Origin: Dehalogenimonas sp. W
GTDB taxonomy: Bacteria; Chloroflexota; Dehalococcoidia; Dehalococcoidales; Dehalococcoidaceae
Direction: 5' to 3'
Length of the DNA stretch: 64,000 bases
Assembly: GCF_037094495.1 (NCBI RefSeq)
Contig: NZ_CP146612.1
Span: forward strand, 496,001 to 560,000
Shown here: positions 7,687 through 16,937 of the stretch, piece by piece
Numbering within the stretch: position 1 is the stretch's first letter
Layout: each line of letters begins with the position of its first letter
Notes under the pieces: generated by a model
The model's input: only the letters and a program-made list of their open reading frames with translations
What the model was told of the DNA's origin: nothing
Databases searched by the model: none
Made by a program: the position numbers and the translations under genes

Positions 7687-9882
7687 ATGGTTGTCGCTCG
7701 TCGCCCGGAATTTCAAAGGAATGAATCCGCCACCACCGGCGGGGAGGTCAATACTCCCATCAATTTCAGCGATGCCGCTCAGGCACTGAAGATTACTAAT
7801 CGCTTTTTGGAAATCGCGAACCGACATTCCACCATGCAACCGCTACTGGATGAATTCGCCGCTGAAATCAAAGCCATATGCAGTTGCGAAGCCATAGGCA
7901 TCAGGGTGCTGGACAATAAGGGCAATATCCCCTACCAGTCATGTACCGGATTCAGCCCGGAGTTCTACCGTGAAGAGAGCGATATCTCCATCCATACGGA
8001 AACATGCGTCTGTCCGGACGTCATTACCGGGCTGCGCAAACCTCATCTTCTTCCATACTATACCGGTAATGGGTCCTTCTGCATGGGCAGTATTGCGCGG
8101 CACCGGGCCAACAATACTCAGTCAGTTATTACGAAACCCGGCCGCGGCGCCTGCCGCCGATCCGGTTATGACACGCTGGTACTGGTGCCCATCCGTCAGG
8201 GAGACCGTGTGCTCGGCCTCTTTCACCTGGCGGACCCCAAACCCGACATGGTGCCGGCCGAAATGGTCAGCCTGCTGGAAAAAGTGGGCCTCCAACTGGG
8301 AACGGCACTGGTCAGGGTACAGATTGAAGAGGAACTGCAGAAGTATCGTTGCCGGTTGGAAGACATGGTGCTGCAACGTACCAGCGAGTTGCAGCGGCTG
8401 AATGACAAATTGACGGCCGAAAGCGCAGAGCGTCAGAGACTGACAGAATCATTGCACCAGAGCGAAGACAAGTATCGGTCACTCTTCAACGCTGCCTCGG
8501 ATGCCATTTTTGTACACTTCCCCACTTCTGATAATCATGCAGGGAAATTTGCCGAGGTCAACGAGGCAGCCTGTACGATGCTGGGCTATACCCACGAAGG
8601 AATACGACAACTCCGCCCGTCGGACATCATTGACGCCGACAAAGCCCCCATGACTCCGGAACAAGCGATTATAAAACTCAGGAAATCTGGAAAACAGTTA
8701 CTGGAATCAGCTTTTATAACCAATAACGGTAACAGCCTGCCCGTGGAAATTAACCAACACCTTTTTGAATTCCAAGGGATACCGGCAGTACTCACCATCG
8801 CCCGAGATATAACCGAACGCAAAAACCTGGAAGCCGCTATGCAGGAGAGCCGGGAAAAGTTACGGCTGATGCTCAACCAAATGCCCTGCATCCTTTGGGC
8901 CATGGACACAGATTTAAGATATACATCAGCGTCGGGACTGGGTCTCAAACTGACCGGCAGAAAACCAGAAGACCTGGTGGGCAAAACTATTTTTGAGTAT
9001 TCATCTTCATTTTCTGAAAATTCGCCTCTGGTAAAGGCCTTCAGGAAAACTATCAAAGGCAAATCAAACGTATGCGAACAGACCTCAATGTTGAATGATC
9101 GGACCATGCTGGTTCATATGGAGCCGATGTACGATACTCAAAACACGATTTGCGGTATTGTTGGAGTCAGCGTCGATATTACTGAAACTAAACGTACCGA
9201 AACAAGATTAAAAACGCAGGAAGAAAAAATCAACCAATTGATTAAAGCCTATATCCACGCTCAGGATGAGGAGCGGGAATGGCTGTCTCTTGAGGTCCAT
9301 GACCGGGTAATCCAGCCTATGTCCGCGGTTTTCCAGCAATTACAGGGGGTTTTACCGGCTGCTGAAGAATGTTCCGGTGTCAGCCACGGCCTGAACCGCG
9401 CGATTGAACTTACCGATGAGGTTATCCGAGAAACCCGCGCCGTAATGAAAGAACTGTACCCTTCAACTTTAGGGCGCTACGGACTACCCAAAATCATCAG
9501 TGAGGAACTCAAACACATGAAGGCTGATATCGGCTGCCGGGTCAAATTTGACCTTGACTCTGGGTACATCACCGTGCCTTTAATGGAAAAAACCTTGTAC
9601 CGGTTGTTTCATGAGTCCCTGCTGAATATCCGTAAATATGCCGCGGCCTCGCACGTCTCAGTCGCACTAAAGCAATCCGATGATTATGTCACCCTCCGGA
9701 TTGCCGACAACGGGGTCGGCTTTGAACCTGAAAACATGCCGGATAAACCGGGCGGGCTGGCCTCCATGCGGAGGCGGACTGAGCTATTAGGCGGTACGTT
9801 TGAGATCAAGAGCCGCCCCGGCATGGGAACCATCATCATTTCCCACCTGCCTTGTAATAAACAGGTTTTGGAGACCACATAA
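7687..9882 (+). CDS. Soluble GAF-PAS-PAS sensor histidine kinase (HisKA_3 type)
   Basis: 731 residues and no membrane segment. An N-terminal GAF-like domain (about 30-200) carries seven cysteines at 65, 67, 86, 107, 109, 132 and 156, a pattern that suggests a redox or metal/cluster sensor. A coiled coil is followed by two PAS domains (about 265-385 and 390-505), a HisKA_3 dimerisation helix (SLEVHDRVIQ, His538 predicted phosphoacceptor) and an HATPase domain (IADNGVGFEPEN, GGLASMRRRTELLGG). The stop overlaps the next gene's ATG (TAATG), so the pair is co-translated with its response regulator. It lies directly upstream of an rdhA, as PAS-containing kinases often do in Dehalococcoidia, so control of that rdhA is a reasonable inference. 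Confidence 0.93.
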   Translation: MVVARRPEFQRNESATTGGEVNTPINFSDAAQALKITNRFLEIANRHSTMQPLLDEFAAEIKAICSCEAIGIRVLDNKGNIPYQSCTGFSPEFYREESDISIHTETCVCPDVITGLRKPHLLPYYTGNGSFCMGSIARHRANNTQSVITKPGRGACRRSGYDTLVLVPIRQGDRVLGLFHLADPKPDMVPAEMVSLLEKVGLQLGTALVRVQIEEELQKYRCRLEDMVLQRTSELQRLNDKLTAESAERQRLTESLHQSEDKYRSLFNAASDAIFVHFPTSDNHAGKFAEVNEAACTMLGYTHEGIRQLRPSDIIDADKAPMTPEQAIIKLRKSGKQLLESAFITNNGNSLPVEINQHLFEFQGIPAVLTIARDITERKNLEAAMQESREKLRLMLNQMPCILWAMDTDLRYTSASGLGLKLTGRKPEDLVGKTIFEYSSSFSENSPLVKAFRKTIKGKSNVCEQTSMLNDRTMLVHMEPMYDTQNTICGIVGVSVDITETKRTETRLKTQEEKINQLIKAYIHAQDEEREWLSLEVHDRVIQPMSAVFQQLQGVLPAAEECSGVSHGLNRAIELTDEVIRETRAVMKELYPSTLGRYGLPKIISEELKHMKADIGCRVKFDLDSGYITVPLMEKTLYRLFHESLLNIRKYAAASHVSVALKQSDDYVTLRIADNGVGFEPENMPDKPGGLASMRRRTELLGGTFEIKSRPGMGTIIISHLPCNKQVLETT

Positions 9883-10565
9883 TGGAAGTAATCATTGAGC
9901 CGACCGAATGCCGTGAAAAAATCCGGGTCCTGATAATTGATGACCATGATGTGGTCAGAGAAGGACTCCGCACCGTATTGCAGAATGAAACGGATATGGA
10001 AATCGCCGGAGAGGCAGAATCTGGTCGACAGGGTGTGGAGATGACGGACAAAGTAAATCCTGACGTCATCCTTCTGGACCTCAAGATGGCCGATATGGAC
10101 GGTTTTGCTACCGCCAAAGCCATCAGCACTACCCATCCTGACGCCCGAATAATCATGCTGACCGGATACGAGAGCGACCTTTACGCCGCTGAAGCAACAG
10201 AATCCGGCATCCACGGTTTCCTTGGTAAAAATACCCCTCGCAAACTGCTGCTCAACAGCATCCGGGTCGTCAATGACGGCGGCACAGTCTTCAATTACAC
10301 CGACATGCTCCACGCCGATATTTCGGGCAACCCTCCGCTACCCAGTAGTTCCGGTGGTATGAATGCATCGGAAATCATACTTAAACCACGGGAACGAGAG
10401 GTTTTGGCGCATATCATCAAGGGCCTCACCAATAAGGAAATAGCCCTTAAGTTAGGACTGGCAGAAGTAACGGTCAAGAAAATCAACACCCGTCTGCTGC
10501 ATAAACTAAAAGCCACCAACCGCACCCAGGCAGCGTTAAATGCCAAGCAATTGGGGATTGCCTAA
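9882..10565 (+). CDS. NarL/LuxR-family response regulator
   Basis: 227 residues: a receiver domain (VLIIDDHDVVREGL, phosphoacceptor Asp66 in VILLDLKM) and a C-terminal LuxR-type HTH (LKPREREVLAHIIKGLTNKEIALKLGLAEVTVKKI). The ATG overlaps the kinase stop codon by one base, so the two form a cognate two-component system. The next gene on the same strand, 235 bases away, is rdhA. Regulation of that dehalogenase in response to the Cys-rich GAF/PAS sensor is inferred. Confidence 0.95.
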   Translation: MEVIIEPTECREKIRVLIIDDHDVVREGLRTVLQNETDMEIAGEAESGRQGVEMTDKVNPDVILLDLKMADMDGFATAKAISTTHPDARIIMLTGYESDLYAAEATESGIHGFLGKNTPRKLLLNSIRVVNDGGTVFNYTDMLHADISGNPPLPSSSGGMNASEIILKPREREVLAHIIKGLTNKEIALKLGLAEVTVKKINTRLLHKLKATNRTQAALNAKQLGIA

Positions 10566-10642
10566 ATAAAACTCACTAAAAATTGCCACTGTGTTGTTCA
10601 ACTTGCTTCGGATGGCATCCACGTCAAAATTCAACAACTTAA

Positions 10643-10800
10643 ATGCAGATGGCTTGTAATATTATTTTTACTTTCCTTGTCATTATTTTATTGTTATTAT
10701 TTTTACGCATATTGGCGGATATACAACACCCATATTTCGGTTTACAATGTGGCGAACTCAAAAAAATAAGAGTCAACGTGAAAGGAGAAATTACTCTCAT
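10643..10800 (+). other. In-frame hydrophobic extension upstream of rdhA
   Basis: The reading frame of the following rdhA stays open 52 codons upstream of its likely start. It begins at an ATG with a strongly hydrophobic stretch (IIFTFLVIILLLLFL) and continues without a stop into the Tat leader. The rdhA ATG at 10801 has its own GAAAGGAG site, so this stretch is most likely untranslated leader. It could also be a decayed or alternative membrane-anchor segment. It is not similar enough to rdhB to call it one. Confidence 0.3.
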
Positions 10801-12220
10801 GCCAAAGTTCCACGGTACCGTAAACAGAAGGGATTTCATGAAAGGACTTGGACTGGCTGGGGCTGGCTTAGGGGCTGCTGCCGCTGCCGCTCCTCATTTC
10901 AAAGATCTGGACGAGGTCATGGCGTCTTCAGATAATGTGGCCCCCCGGCCCTGGTGGGTGAAGACAGTTGACCAACCGGCGGTTGATGTTGACTACAGCC
11001 TGATGGAACGCTACGACCAGCGAGAAGGTGCTTTCCAGATCGGCCTTCAAAGGTATTTTGGTAATGGAGATGTTGCCAAGGGTACCATTGTTGTCAATGA
11101 ACAAAATAAGCTATTCAGTGAAGCCGGGGCTAAATATTTCAACGAAGGCAAGCCTGGATATGCGTTACGAGATGTTGCTCTAACAACCGCCCGCGGTGCC
11201 ATGTCCGGCGGATATAGTTTCCTGGGCCGTCAAAAAGCCGCCACACCTCAGGACCGCGGTGCCGCCAAGTGGCAGGGCACTGCCGAGGAAAATTTCCTCA
11301 TGCTTCGTAATGCCGCAAAAATTTGGGGAGCAACTCATTTTAACGTTGTTGAACTTGAACCTGCGACTACCAAGAAGTTCGTCTGGGAGTGGGACCATGA
11401 CGGTCGGAAAATTGAGTTTGAAGACATTGATGTCCCTTATATGACCAATGACAAAAAAGCCATACCCAATGCTATACGGTATGCTGTGGTTTTCTACGTT
11501 CCCGGTTCAATCAGAACTAACACCAGAGTGGGAGAGGCAATGGGAGACATTGCCCGCTGCTACGAGCATTTCTTCAACATGCAAAATCAGTTAATGGAGT
11601 TCATCCGGGGTTTGGGTTACCAATCCGTAGGCCAAACTTCTAATCAGTCCTTGACCACCAAAACCGGTATGGCAGTGCTGGGTGGCAGCCATGAGCAGTC
11701 CCGTATGCTCAGCGCCATCGCCCCTATTGCCGGCCCCACACCTCGCCCGGGCATGCTGTTCACTGATTTACCGCTCGCCCCTACTAAACCGATTGATGCG
11801 GGCATCCACCGTTTTTGCGCCACTTGTATGAAATGTTCACATGCTTGTCCGACCGAATCCCTTTCGTTTGAAAAAGAACCAACCTACGAAATTCTTGGCG
11901 GCTTTAACATGAAAGGTGCAAAGAGGTTCCAGGTGAATGGTGCAACATGCCGCGCTGGTGCCAACAACGGAGAGGTTAATCCCTGCCGCCTGGGCAACTG
12001 GAATACCTGCATGCGCGCCTGCACTTTCTCCAAGCTTGATGATGCCATTGTTCACGCAGCCGTGCATATGACCGTATCAACTACGTCGCTCTTTAATGGA
12101 TTCTTCACTAATATGGACGAATTTTTCGGCTACAACTCACCCATAACACCTGCCGAATGGTGGACGATGGATATGCTGCCATTTGACCAGGATCTTAATC
12201 AGGGGCAGTGGTTGAAATAA
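10801..12220 (+). CDS. rdhA: Reductive dehalogenase catalytic subunit RdhA
   Basis: 472 residues from the ATG at 10801, preceded by AAAGGAG. Tat leader NRRDFMKGLGLAGAGLGAA; conserved PRPWWVKTVDQPAVDVDY and WQGTAEENFLMLRNAAKIWGATHF segments; VLGGSHEQSRM before the Fe-S region. The first cluster motif is canonical (CATCMKCSHACP). The second is expanded to CX11CX7CX3C (from CRAGANNGEVNPC to NTCMRAC) and lacks the usual final Pro. The gene is downstream of a kinase/regulator pair and closed by a 30-base perfect palindrome. There is no adjacent rdhB. It is a Tat-exported respiratory dehalogenase of unknown substrate. Confidence 0.95.
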
Positions 12221-12247
12221 GCCCCCAAGTAAGAGCGTAGCTTCAAA

Positions 12248-12277
12248 AAAGGCCGGGTGGCATGCCACCCGGCCTTT
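12248..12277. terminator. Palindromic terminator after rdhA
   Basis: Positions 12248-12262 and 12263-12277 are exact reverse complements (AAAGGCCGGGTGGCA and its complement), so a very stable hairpin can form on either strand. It starts 28 bases after the rdhA stop. A6 precedes it and a short T-rich stretch follows. Confidence 0.8.
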
Positions 12278-12405
12278 ACATTTGCCACATCCTGGATATA
12301 ACCCATAACGACTTCTCCGTCCAAACCAACGTTTTGCAAGTGTAAATATTTTATCTTTCTTTATACTTTTGTATATATACTTATGTATATTACCTTATTA
12401 TACTA

Positions 12406-12439
12406 AATGCTTAGACATATTAGTCCTTTAGTACGATGT
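12406..12439 (+). promoter_or_regulatory. Bipartite rdhA promoter element (copy 2)
   Basis: AATGCTTAGA, five bases, then TAGTCCTTTAGTACGATGT: the same blocks and spacing as at 720-753 on the other strand. It lies 46 bases upstream of the small HTH gene and about 340 bases upstream of rdhA at 12777. A GCTATAGT sequence that could act as a -10 lies between the element and the HTH gene. A binding site for a regulator shared by two rdhA loci is inferred. Confidence 0.6.
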
Positions 12440-12484
12440 TTATCCATTCTACCCATGCTATAGTACCTACATGGGGGCACAGTA

Positions 12485-12709
12485 ATGGCAAAGACCAGAA
12501 AGGCGAATGCTGAATTAAGCCAAAGGAATTGCACCATCTATGAGTATTATCGCTCACACCCGGATGTTTCTTATTCAGAGATTGCCAAGACCTATTCCAT
12601 TTCCAGTCAACGGGTTCAGTTTTTGGTCCAACGCCAAATCCGCAATGAAGTCATCAAGGATAAGAATATCCTTGTGAATGAAATGCGAAAAAGGAGCGCC
12701 AATGAATAA
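12485..12709 (+). CDS. Small HTH protein (sigma region 4-like) upstream of rdhA
   Basis: 74 residues, basic. The core DVSYSEIAKTYSISSQRVQFLVQRQI looks like a helix-turn-helix related to sigma-70 region 4 or Sigma70-r4-like DNA-binding folds. A GGGGGCAC stretch just before the ATG can serve as ribosome site. It ends 68 bases before the rdhA at 12777 on the same strand, with no terminator between, so the two are probably one transcript. The shared promoter element at 12406-12439 precedes it. It might be a local activator or repressor of the dehalogenase gene. I do not recognise a named family. Confidence 0.7.
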   Translation: MAKTRKANAELSQRNCTIYEYYRSHPDVSYSEIAKTYSISSQRVQFLVQRQIRNEVIKDKNILVNEMRKRSANE

Positions 12710-12776
12710 TGACTCCCGGAAGAGACCGAGTGGCAGAGGGAAAGACCTCAACCAGTAAAATAAGGAGGAATTTCTA

Positions 12777-14120
12777 ATGTCCAAGTTTCACAGTACAGTA
12801 AGCAGAAGGGATTTTATGAAAGGCCTCGGACTAGCCGGGGCAGGTCTGGGCGCAGCTGGATTAGCAGCTCCGGCTTTCCATGACATGGATGACGTGATGA
12901 GTTCGGCGACGGCCGAAATTAAACATCCATGGTACGTCAAAAAACTAGAGCTTGAAAAACCGACGGTAGAAATTGACTGGACTATTTTTGAACGATTCGA
13001 CAGGACGATAAAGTTCACTAGTCGAAAGTACCGGGAGGGACAAGGAGACGTTAGTGTAAAATACATGCAGGATCTTTTCCCAGATTATAAAGGTCCTAGT
13101 TTAAGAGATTTGGCTCTAGCAAATGCTTCTTCAGCCTCTTCCAAAGGTCGGGTATCTCCTAAATTTGATGGATCAATGGAAGGTGTTAACATTCCTACCC
13201 CGGCGAGCCAAGATATGGTCAAATGGCAAGGAACGCCGGAGGAAAACCTCAGAACACTTCGAAGCGCCTTCAGGTTTTTTGGTGCCAGTGATGTGGCTGT
13301 TGTTGAACTGACAGCCAATACTCGTAAACTTATCTATAAAAATAACGGGAAAAAGCCCTATAGTTACAAGGATGCGGATATTCCTGAGGAGACCGCCACC
13401 GAATTTATCATTCCCAATAAGACCAAATATGTCGTCTTTTTCAGCACCCTTGAAGCAACGAAACAAGCCATGCAGGCACCGGCACCAACTTGGAGTGGTT
13501 ACGATCACTACAACCGAGTCACCAACCGAGTTCATTATTTCCTCGGAGCCTTGGGGTATCAGCATATTGAAGCAGGTGGTATCTCCACCTCAAACTCCTT
13601 TGCTGCCTTATCCGGTGTTGCAGAACATTCCCGAGCTGGTCACATAGCTACGTCCTACAAATACGGCAACATGCTACGCGGTATGCACCGTATTATTACG
13701 GATATGGAGCTGATGCCGACAAATCCGATTGATGCCGGAATTGCTAAATTTTGTGAAACCTGCAAAACCTGCTCCGAAAGATGTCCATATGAATGTATGG
13801 ACATGGGGGAGAAATCTTGGACACACTGGGATGCTGAAGCCGAGAGCACCAAGAACTATGTACCGGGATTTAAAGGCTGGCGTACAAACGTCATCTATTG
13901 CCAGTTCTGTAAGAATTGCCATGCGCAATGTCCGTTTAATGCAGCGGATGACGCTGTCGTACACGAGTTTGTCAGAGCCACATCAGCCATCACACCTGTT
14001 TTTGATGGATTTTTCGCCACGATGCACAAATCTTTTGGCTATGGAACGAGAAATCCGAACGATTGGTGGGAAACGGACGTTCCAATTGGGCGTTGGGACC
14101 CGGCGTTCATCAAGCCGTAA
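12777..14120 (+). CDS. rdhA: Reductive dehalogenase catalytic subunit RdhA
   Basis: 447 residues. Tat leader SRRDFMKGLGLAGAGLGAA; HPWYVKKLELEKPTVEIDW; WQGTPEENLRTLRSAFRFFGASD. Both ferredoxin motifs are canonical CX2CX2CX3CP: CETCKTCSERCP and CQFCKNCHAQCP. It is the only complete RdhA in this window for which both are intact. A strong AAGGAGGAAT site precedes the ATG. It is probably co-transcribed with the 74-residue HTH gene. No rdhB lies downstream; a hairpin at 14155-14183 and convergent ispE follow. It is a corrinoid/Fe-S dehalogenase of unknown substrate. Confidence 0.96.
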   Translation: MSKFHSTVSRRDFMKGLGLAGAGLGAAGLAAPAFHDMDDVMSSATAEIKHPWYVKKLELEKPTVEIDWTIFERFDRTIKFTSRKYREGQGDVSVKYMQDLFPDYKGPSLRDLALANASSASSKGRVSPKFDGSMEGVNIPTPASQDMVKWQGTPEENLRTLRSAFRFFGASDVAVVELTANTRKLIYKNNGKKPYSYKDADIPEETATEFIIPNKTKYVVFFSTLEATKQAMQAPAPTWSGYDHYNRVTNRVHYFLGALGYQHIEAGGISTSNSFAALSGVAEHSRAGHIATSYKYGNMLRGMHRIITDMELMPTNPIDAGIAKFCETCKTCSERCPYECMDMGEKSWTHWDAEAESTKNYVPGFKGWRTNVIYCQFCKNCHAQCPFNAADDAVVHEFVRATSAITPVFDGFFATMHKSFGYGTRNPNDWWETDVPIGRWDPAFIKP

Positions 14121-14135
14121 TCAAACGATGCACAG

Positions 14136-15041
14136 CTATTGGGGCAATTCGCGGAGAGAGAGGGAACTAACTTCCCTCTCTCTGGTCATTCTAAGCCCCC
14201 CAACCCCCGCCAAATACACCTCCACCCCGCCGTGCCGTAAAACCCGGAACACCTTGTCAGCCTCCGCCTTATTCCGGTGCAGGCTGTACAGTGCCGGGCC
14301 TGCACCGGAAAGATATACTCTTATCGCGCCGGCCTTGAGCATCTGCCACCGGCATTCCTGAATTTCCGGCCAAACCAGCGTGGTCACCCGGTCAAAGGCG
14401 TTCCCCAGCAATGCTGGCTCAACCGGTTGGTTTTGCACCAGGGCTTCCACCAGTTCTTCCGTCCTTGAGCCATCGCTGAAATCTTTGGCGTTCAGATTGC
14501 CGTAAAGCCAGCCGGTTTTATCGCCTTCAGCGTCCACCCTGGGAATCACAATTACCGCCCAGCCTGCGGGGTACGGCCCCAGCGGGGTCACCAGTTCGCC
14601 CCGGCCTTCAATCAGCGCCGTACCGCCGAAGAAAAAGAAGGGCACGTCGGAGCCCAGTTCCGCACCGATCTCCATCAATTGGCCTTTGCCGATTCCCAAC
14701 CGCCACAACCGGTTAAATCCTTTTAAGGCCGCTGCAGCACAGGAAGAATCCCCCCCCAACCCGGACATGAGCGGAATCCGCTTTTTAAGCCGGACGCGGG
14801 CGCCGGCATCAATGTCGTATCTGGACTTGAGCAGTCGGGCCGCCCGGGAAATCAGACTCTTTTCACCGTCCCAGCCAGGCATATCGGCGCTGAAATCCAG
14901 TTCGGCGGCGGGGCTGAAATCCAGTTCATCGGCCAGTCCGATCGTCTGCACCACACTTTTGATATTGTGATAGCCGTCAGGACGCTTACCCAGCACCTCC
15001 AGCGACAGATTGATTTTGGCCGGAGCCATAATCTTAAACAT
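14136..15041 (-). CDS. ispE: 4-diphosphocytidyl-2-C-methyl-D-erythritol kinase
   Basis: About 301 residues of a GHMP kinase: MAPAKINLSLEVLGKRPDGYH at the N-terminus, the ATP-binding PLMSGLGGDSSCAAAALKGF (normally P-x3-GLGGGS/D) in the middle and YLSGAGPALY near the end. It phosphorylates CDP-methylerythritol in the MEP isoprenoid pathway. I prefer the ATG at 15041 because AGGA lies eight bases upstream; another in-frame ATG is at 15050. It overlaps the end of rsmA by eight bases, a common bacterial pairing, so the two are translationally coupled. Confidence 0.93.
   Translation of the reverse strand: MFKIMAPAKINLSLEVLGKRPDGYHNIKSVVQTIGLADELDFSPAAELDFSADMPGWDGEKSLISRAARLLKSRYDIDAGARVRLKKRIPLMSGLGGDSSCAAAALKGFNRLWRLGIGKGQLMEIGAELGSDVPFFFFGGTALIEGRGELVTPLGPYPAGWAVIVIPRVDAEGDKTGWLYGNLNAKDFSDGSRTEELVEALVQNQPVEPALLGNAFDRVTTLVWPEIQECRWQMLKAGAIRVYLSGAGPALYSLHRNKAEADKVFRVLRHGGVEVYLAGVGGLRMTREREVSSLSLRELPQ
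14155..14183. terminator. Hairpin between convergent rdhA and ispE
   Basis: AGAGAGAGGGAA and TTCCCTCTCTCT pair over 12 bp with a five-base loop. It begins 35 bases after the rdhA stop and lies inside the last codons of convergent ispE. There is no T tract, so termination strength is uncertain. Confidence 0.5.
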
Positions 15042-15894
15042 GTCGCTCATCCTGAGCCTTCGTCAGTTTCAGCCATTCCTCAATAGTCAGGGTTTCCGCC
15101 CGTCGGGCCGGGTCAACACCCGCCAGTTGCAGCAGCTCCAGCACTTCAGCCTTTTCCAGCTTGAGCCCACCGGCCAGAGCATTGGCCAGTTGCTTGCGCC
15201 GGGTACCAAACCCCGCTCTGGCCAGGGTAAAAAACAGTTTTTCCTGTTCCGGAGACAGTTCCCGCTGCTCTTTCACGCTGATGTGTAAAATAGCCGAATC
15301 AACCTTTGGCGCCGGATGAAAGCACCCGGCAGCCACATACCCGACAATCTTCGGCCGGCCGAAAAACTGGACCCCCAGCGCCAGCAAACTCATTTCCGGA
15401 GGACTGGCGGTAATCTGCCGGGCAACTTCCTTCTGAACCATCACCGTCAGACTCAATGGCTGGTGTGCCCCCTCCAAAAAGTGCCGCAGCACCGGCGAAG
15501 TAATGTAATAGGGCAAATTGGCCACCACTTTATAGGGGGCCTGTCCCACCAAATCCGCCACTGGGGTTTCTAAGATATCACCGGAGATAATCTCAACGTT
15601 TGTCTTGTCACCCAATGTTTCCCGGAGCAGTCCAGCCAAGCCTCGGTCCAGTTCCACGGCGATGACCTTTCCGGCCTGGGCCGCCAGCGCACGGGTTAAA
15701 ACCCCCAGTCCGGGGCCGACCTCAATAACGGTCTCCACCGGCCCGACGTCCGCCGCCCGAACAATCTTCTCCAGCACCCCCCGGTCAATCAGGAAGTTCT
15801 GACCCAGACTTTTGCGGGCTGCCAGACCATACCGCTCCAGCAAAGAGCGGGTCTCAGCCATCAATGATTGTTGATGAGGCAGACTTTTATCCAC
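15034..15894 (-). CDS. rsmA: 16S rRNA dimethyladenosine transferase (KsgA)
   Basis: 286 residues if the GTG at 15894 is used, or 275 from an ATG at 15861; neither has a strong ribosome site. The family signature RKSLGQNFLIDRGVLEKIV is followed by the SAM-binding VIEVGPGLGVLTRALA, the acidic motif ISGDILE and catalytic VVANLPYYITSPVL (NLPY). The C-terminal RRKQLANAL segment is also typical. It dimethylates two adjacent adenines in helix 45 of 16S rRNA during small-subunit maturation. It overlaps ispE. Confidence 0.95.
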   Translation of the reverse strand: MDKSLPHQQSLMAETRSLLERYGLAARKSLGQNFLIDRGVLEKIVRAADVGPVETVIEVGPGLGVLTRALAAQAGKVIAVELDRGLAGLLRETLGDKTNVEIISGDILETPVADLVGQAPYKVVANLPYYITSPVLRHFLEGAHQPLSLTVMVQKEVARQITASPPEMSLLALGVQFFGRPKIVGYVAAGCFHPAPKVDSAILHISVKEQRELSPEQEKLFFTLARAGFGTRRKQLANALAGGLKLEKAEVLELLQLAGVDPARRAETLTIEEWLKLTKAQDERHV

Positions 15895-15995
15895 AGTTAA
15901 TGTCTATCCTAAACTCACCGGCCATGGTATTAAAGTTCCTTTGGTTTCATAAATACCGGATGTTACAGCCCATAAATGCGCCCATCTGGTCATTA

Positions 15996-16733
15996 TTATT
16001 GCCCTCGTTCCAGGCGGGAAATCAACCGGTACGGCAGGTTATAAGATACCATCTTACGCTGTACCGCGGCGACATCGTAATCCAGCCGCCTCAGCGTGAT
16101 CAGGTTTTTATCAGTATCATAAATAATATAAGCCGCCCGCGGGTCGCCGTCGCGCGGCTGGCCGACACTGCCGGGGTTGAAGAAAAAGCGGCCATTCCCT
16201 ATATTTAACGGCACATCCGGCGCCAGCGGCGTATATTCAACCCGGTCATCGTCACTCAACGCAAAAACCAACGGCAGGTGAGAGTGCCCTACCGCGCCGT
16301 GACGAGTCAGCAACACTCTGAAGTTCTGCCGGGCGGCGGCTTCCGTGGTCAGGTACTCAGAAACTGGTTGCCGCGGGCTGCCGTGAGCCAGCGTGAAATC
16401 CCGACATTCCAGTAATGTCGGTAAAGCGCTGAGATAGGCAATCTCCTCTGCGTCAATCTGTTCCGCCGTCCAATTAACCGCGGCGGCGGCTTCAGGATGA
16501 AAATTGAACGACAGCCTGCCGGCTTCTACCGCCGCCAGGTCATGATTGCCGGCCACGACCAACCCCGGCAGATCCCGTACCAAGGCGATACAGCTATGGG
16601 GATCCGGCCCGTAGCCGATGATATCACCCAGTACCCAGAACTCATCAACACCGCCCCGGCGTTCCGTATCAGCCAGCACGGCGCTCAGCGCTTCCAGATT
16701 AGAATGAATGTCGGCCAGTACCGCATAACGCAT
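15996..16733 (-). CDS. Calcineurin-like metallophosphoesterase
   Basis: About 245 residues from the ATG at 16733, which has GGGGGC before it; six extra codons upstream are unlikely. The metal-binding motifs are in order: LADIHSNLEAL, GDIIGYGPDP, VVAGNHD, LAHGSPR and GAVGHSHLP, followed by NPGSVGQPRDGDPRA. This order matches the YfcE/MJ0936-like family of small phosphodiesterases. The physiological substrate is unknown. It is divergent from the rdhA at 16938 and lies downstream of no clear partner. Confidence 0.9.
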   Translation of the reverse strand: MRYAVLADIHSNLEALSAVLADTERRGGVDEFWVLGDIIGYGPDPHSCIALVRDLPGLVVAGNHDLAAVEAGRLSFNFHPEAAAAVNWTAEQIDAEEIAYLSALPTLLECRDFTLAHGSPRQPVSEYLTTEAAARQNFRVLLTRHGAVGHSHLPLVFALSDDDRVEYTPLAPDVPLNIGNGRFFFNPGSVGQPRDGDPRAAYIIYDTDKNLITLRRLDYDVAAVQRKMVSYNLPYRLISRLERGQ

Positions 16734-16937
16734 GTGCCCCCATAATATCATAAGAATAGTGAACCAGCATTCATTTTCAGAGTTATTACCGCGTATTTTT
16801 AAGTACCCGTTTAAAATAAATTAAGTATATTTACGAATTCCGCCATTGGCATCCGAGTAATAGAATGAGAGCTCTGAGTCAGGTCTGTGTTCTGAGAATG
16901 GCCAGATTTTCAAAATTAAAGAGGGGGAACCAAACAA

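Noticed and set aside
10643-10800. rdhB-like anchor gene upstream of rdhA
   Set aside because: There is no stop before rdhA and the WYEW, FTIQN and EPTAA motifs of RdhB are missing.
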